Source: Chloroflexota bacterium (GTDB taxonomy: Bacteria; Chloroflexota; Dehalococcoidia; Dehalococcoidales; RBG-16-60-22). Taken from it: DNA of 33,381 nt. Positions 30,936 to 33,381 of the stretch are shown here, one piece after another. The notes beneath the pieces are model-generated. The model was not told where the DNA came from. It searched no databases and saw only the letters and a list, made by a program, of their open reading frames with translations. Location: NCBI GenBank assembly GCA_016190585.1, contig JACPQH010000096.1:1-33381 (forward strand), written 5' to 3'. Position 1 is the first letter of the stretch. Each line of letters starts with the position of its first letter. The position numbers and the translations under genes are program-made.

Positions 30936-33067
30936 GCCGTCCCCGCTTCTGCTAGCCGCGCCTCGAGCGTTTCAAGGCAACTGGAGCTCACGGCTCCAAC
31001 CTTAGCCTCAGCCAAAAGACCGCGGCGCGCAGGTTGAGTCCCGGCGGCCGGCGCCGGTCGAGAACCCGGTAAAGACCCGCTTGCGAGGCCGATGTCGCGT
31101 TCGACATAGCTGGCGGTGCAGCCGGCGAAATAGACGGCCGTCGCCCGGCGGGCGGGACCGTGCCGGCTTAAAAGCTCTTCGGGGAACCAGTTGCCGCGGT
31201 CCTTGCGATAGCCGGCCCAGATATCGCCTTCCTTACGCAGTGCCGCCGACATTATCTCGAACGGGGGGAAGGTCATCCGCTTGCGCTCGTGGACCAGCTG
31301 GCCGCGGAGCTTCGTCCACGAGGACTCGATGGGTAACGACGCCGAGCACCGGAGATTACATAGCTCGCAGGTGGTACAGGCCAGAAAGGTGTCCACCATG
31401 GCCTGGTTCCACCGCTCGCGCCCTTCCATGTACTCCCGCAGCCAGTACCACTTGCCGCGCGGCGACTGGCTCTCCCAGCCGCGCCCGGAGAACTGGTCGC
31501 ACTCGGTGACGCAGTAGCCGCACTGGGAGCAGCCGTAAGCGTACCAGGCGATGTCGGCCGGGATGCCGCGGACCGGTTTCGCGGGCCTTTCCCCGATACG
31601 CACGCTCATCCGGTTGCCGAGGGGCCGGGCCAGCGGTTCCGCGAACGCGGCCAGCTTCATGAACCAGCCCAAAAGGCTTCCCCCGGCCGTTACCTTGCCG
31701 GGATTGAGGATATCGCCGGGATCAATCTTATGCTTGTACTCCCGCAGGCGTCCGGCCCGGCCGGCGCCCAGGACCTCCGCCGCCTTGCCGGGAAAATAGA
31801 GCCCGGTCGAGTAGGGCCGCCCGCCGTGCTTCTGTGCGATCTTGAGAATAGAAAGGGAGGGCGTGAAAACGAAGGGATAGCTGAAGCGGCGCTGGTCGCA
31901 GGGAATGAAGCCGAGTATGGTGACTTCAGGCTGGCCGCCGGCCCCATTCCGGATGACGATGCCTTCCTTGACAACCGGCTGGGTGACTTTGCGGTTTATC
32001 TCGTCCATTACGGCGGCCAGCCGGGAAAGAGGCACCACTATTTCCGCCGGTACCAGGCTCGGGCCGAGTCGCTTGACCAGCATGATCTTGAAGCGGTTCT
32101 GCCACTCGTGCCGGGCCACGCTGTCCGGCAGCAGGCAAGCCTGATGTTTTTCCAGGATGCCGGCCAGCCCCCGGCGTACCGAGGAGTCGTCGCGCTTGCG
32201 AAAGGCCAGGGTGATAATGTGGGCGGCCGGCAGTTCCACCCGCTCTTCCACCGGATTTCCCAGGTGCTCCCGGAGAGGCGCCTGGTTGCGCAGTTCAGCC
32301 ATGCGTGGATTTATGAACAGTACCGACCATACCGGCAAGCCGCGGCCGATAACATCTTCGAGGAATGACTGCAGGTTTTCGGCCGTAGGGCAGCTTACCC
32401 CGGCCACACCCAGTTCTTCGAGACGCTGCACTCGTAGAGTCACCCGGCTTATCAGGCCGGTGATACCCTCGGCATCGCTCACCAGGTCCAGTTCGGCGCC
32501 GGCGATATCTTTGACCTCGCCGCCGGGAAGCACCACGCAGGCGCTGACCGCGTTCTCCCGGAAAGTCCCCATTTCATAAGAGCCGATACCGGAGCCGCCC
32601 TGGGCCAGCCAGCCGCCGACCGTCGCGCTCGGATAGCTGGTGGGATACAGTCGCAGCGTCAGGTCATGCCTGGCGAGCTCGCTGTCGAGCTTTTCCCAGA
32701 CTACGCCCGCCTCTACGGTCGCGGTCTCCGCCGCGGCGTCAATGCCCACTATCCGGTTCAGGTGATGAAAGTCAACGACCAGGCCGTTCCTGACGGGGAG
32801 AGTGCCGCCGTAACCGGAGGTGGCCTTGCCCCGGGGCGTCAGGGGCACGCTGTTCTCGGCGGCCCAGCGTACCAGGCTGACCAGTTCGGCCTCGGTCGCC
32901 GGCTGGACCACGGCATCGGGCAGCGTGCCGCCCACGACGGGCCGCATCAGGCCGGGTAGCGCGGCGATGTCGTGTCCGTAAAGCTTCCTTTCAACCCGGT
33001 CGAACGAGACCCACCCGCCGAACAGGCCGGTGAGAAACGCCCGCCCCTTCTCATCTATCCTTCTCAT
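30914..33067 (-). CDS. FAD-linked/Fe-S oxidoreductase (GlcD-GlcF fusion type), C-terminally truncated
   Basis: A 717-residue protein. Residues 45-215 form an FAD-binding PCMH-type domain (PRGKATSGYGG at 78-88, GGWLAQGGSGIGSYEMG at 151-167). Residues about 215-460 form the FAD-oxidase C domain. Two ferredoxin motifs follow, C513/516/519/523 and C564/567/570/574, then the beginning of a CCG (HdrB/GlcF) domain, VYFAGCTASYVERDIG (C650). From about residue 662 the sequence turns Pro/Ala/Arg-rich and stops, where homologues would continue with two CCG segments. The protein probably oxidises a 2-hydroxy acid (lactate or glycolate type), but the truncation may have changed or lost activity. GGGGAGG precedes ATG 33067; the gene overlaps the ArsR gene by 4 nt. 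Confidence 0.8.
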   Translation of the reverse strand: MRRIDEKGRAFLTGLFGGWVSFDRVERKLYGHDIAALPGLMRPVVGGTLPDAVVQPATEAELVSLVRWAAENSVPLTPRGKATSGYGGTLPVRNGLVVDFHHLNRIVGIDAAAETATVEAGVVWEKLDSELARHDLTLRLYPTSYPSATVGGWLAQGGSGIGSYEMGTFRENAVSACVVLPGGEVKDIAGAELDLVSDAEGITGLISRVTLRVQRLEELGVAGVSCPTAENLQSFLEDVIGRGLPVWSVLFINPRMAELRNQAPLREHLGNPVEERVELPAAHIITLAFRKRDDSSVRRGLAGILEKHQACLLPDSVARHEWQNRFKIMLVKRLGPSLVPAEIVVPLSRLAAVMDEINRKVTQPVVKEGIVIRNGAGGQPEVTILGFIPCDQRRFSYPFVFTPSLSILKIAQKHGGRPYSTGLYFPGKAAEVLGAGRAGRLREYKHKIDPGDILNPGKVTAGGSLLGWFMKLAAFAEPLARPLGNRMSVRIGERPAKPVRGIPADIAWYAYGCSQCGYCVTECDQFSGRGWESQSPRGKWYWLREYMEGRERWNQAMVDTFLACTTCELCNLRCSASLPIESSWTKLRGQLVHERKRMTFPPFEIMSAALRKEGDIWAGYRKDRGNWFPEELLSRHGPARRATAVYFAGCTASYVERDIGLASGSLPGSRPAPAAGTQPARRGLLAEAKVGAVSSSCLETLEARLAEAGTACQRGRW

Positions 33068-33381
33068 ACTGCCTCCCCTGACGGTCTGCCGGTATTTTCC
33101 CGTAATGCCCCGATGGTGCCAGCCAGGCTCTGGCGCCGGGCGAGCTGGTTCTCCAGCACCTCGCGCACCAGGCCGCAGGCCTCGGCGATCCGGGGGTCGG
33201 CCAGGCTGTAAAAAATGCTGGTACCCTCGCGGCGGGTATTGACGATGCCCCGTTCGCGCAGGACCGCCAGGTGCCGCGAGACATTGCTCTGCGGCAGTTC
33301 CAGCCGGTTAACCAGTTCGCCGACCGGTTTTTCGCCCTCGAACAGATCGTGCAGAATCATCAGCCGGGTGGGGTCGGCCAG
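33064..33381 (-). CDS. ArsR-family transcriptional regulator (5' partial)
   Basis: At least 105 residues of a winged-helix repressor, cut at its N terminus by the window edge. The frame reads LADPTRLMIL right at the edge, the usual start of the ArsR fold. The recognition helix follows, LELPQSNVSRHLAVLRERGIV, then the wing NTRREGTSIFYSLADPR. No Cys is present in the visible part, so the classical alpha3 metal site is absent; it may sense a non-metal signal. The stop overlaps the start of the FAD/Fe-S oxidoreductase (ATGA), so the regulator probably controls its own operon. Confidence 0.88.
   Translation of the reverse strand: MADPTRLMILHDLFEGEKPVGELVNRLELPQSNVSRHLAVLRERGIVNTRREGTSIFYSLADPRIAEACGLVREVLENQLARRQSLAGTIGALRENTGRPSGEAV

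Noticed and set aside
30735..31037. Open + strand frame over the ferredoxin/oxidoreductase junction
   Set aside because: Ala/Arg/Pro-rich translation without motifs; the opposite strand encodes eight well-spaced Cys of a ferredoxin.

Overview
The window is a GC-rich (roughly 60% or more) chromosomal segment from an anaerobic bacterium specialised in CoA-ester chemistry. It holds about 30 protein genes, one cobalamin riboswitch and several promoters and hairpins. I see no tRNA, rRNA, CRISPR array or transposase. The oxygen-sensitive dehydratase/reductase genes, B12-dependent mutase, AMP-forming acetyl-CoA synthetase, monoderm-style secreted anchors and hairpin-rich intergenic repeats suggest an uncultured Chloroflexota (Dehalococcoidia-like) anaerobe. 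That assignment is inference, and a deltaproteobacterial-type anaerobe cannot be excluded from gene content alone.

Region 1 (1-6271, + strand): a thiolase (5' end cut off by the window), a DUF35 Zn-ribbon/OB-fold partner, two subunits of the benzoyl-CoA reductase/2-hydroxyacyl-CoA dehydratase family, two different ASKHA-type activases, and a MaoC hydratase. Two unlike activases beside two unlike catalytic subunits is the layout of class I (Bcr/Bzd-type) ATP-dependent benzoyl-CoA reductase. The thiolase/DUF35 pair recalls BbsAB, the last step of anaerobic toluene beta-oxidation.

Region 2 (6375-14102, - strand, convergent with region 1): two crotonases, an acyl-CoA ligase, a MeaB GTPase, an acyl-CoA dehydrogenase, and a two-part B12-dependent acyl-CoA mutase with unusual active-site residues. 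Three sigma70-like promoters, all with 18-nt spacers, can be read in front of the first crotonase, the ligase and meaB. The set reads as activation, dehydrogenation, hydration and carbon-skeleton rearrangement of an unidentified acid.

Region 3 (14235-20720, - strand): queF, a KhtTU-like cation/proton antiporter with its RCK_C regulator, then a B12 operon. The B12 operon has a promoter, a cobalamin riboswitch, a BtuC-like permease, cobQ, cobO and a DUF71 PP-loop protein. It would supply adenosylcobalamin for the mutase of region 2.

Region 4 (20771-26033): a small membrane protein, a hemerythrin, then the most striking locus. This is an acetyl-CoA synthetase with a complete response-regulator receiver domain fused to its N terminus, divergent from a soluble PAS histidine kinase. 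It looks like a two-component system whose output is a metabolic enzyme rather than transcription.

Region 5 (26496-30524): four secreted beta-sandwich-type proteins, two with C-terminal membrane anchors, convergent with a NarL/LuxR-type response regulator. A strong terminator after the first gene suggests that product is made in excess. I read this as a surface-protein assembly of unknown function.

Region 6 (30732-33381, - strand): an ArsR-type regulator (cut by the window edge), a GlcD/GlcF-like FAD/Fe-S oxidoreductase missing its C-terminal CCG domain region, and a small 2x[4Fe-4S] ferredoxin.
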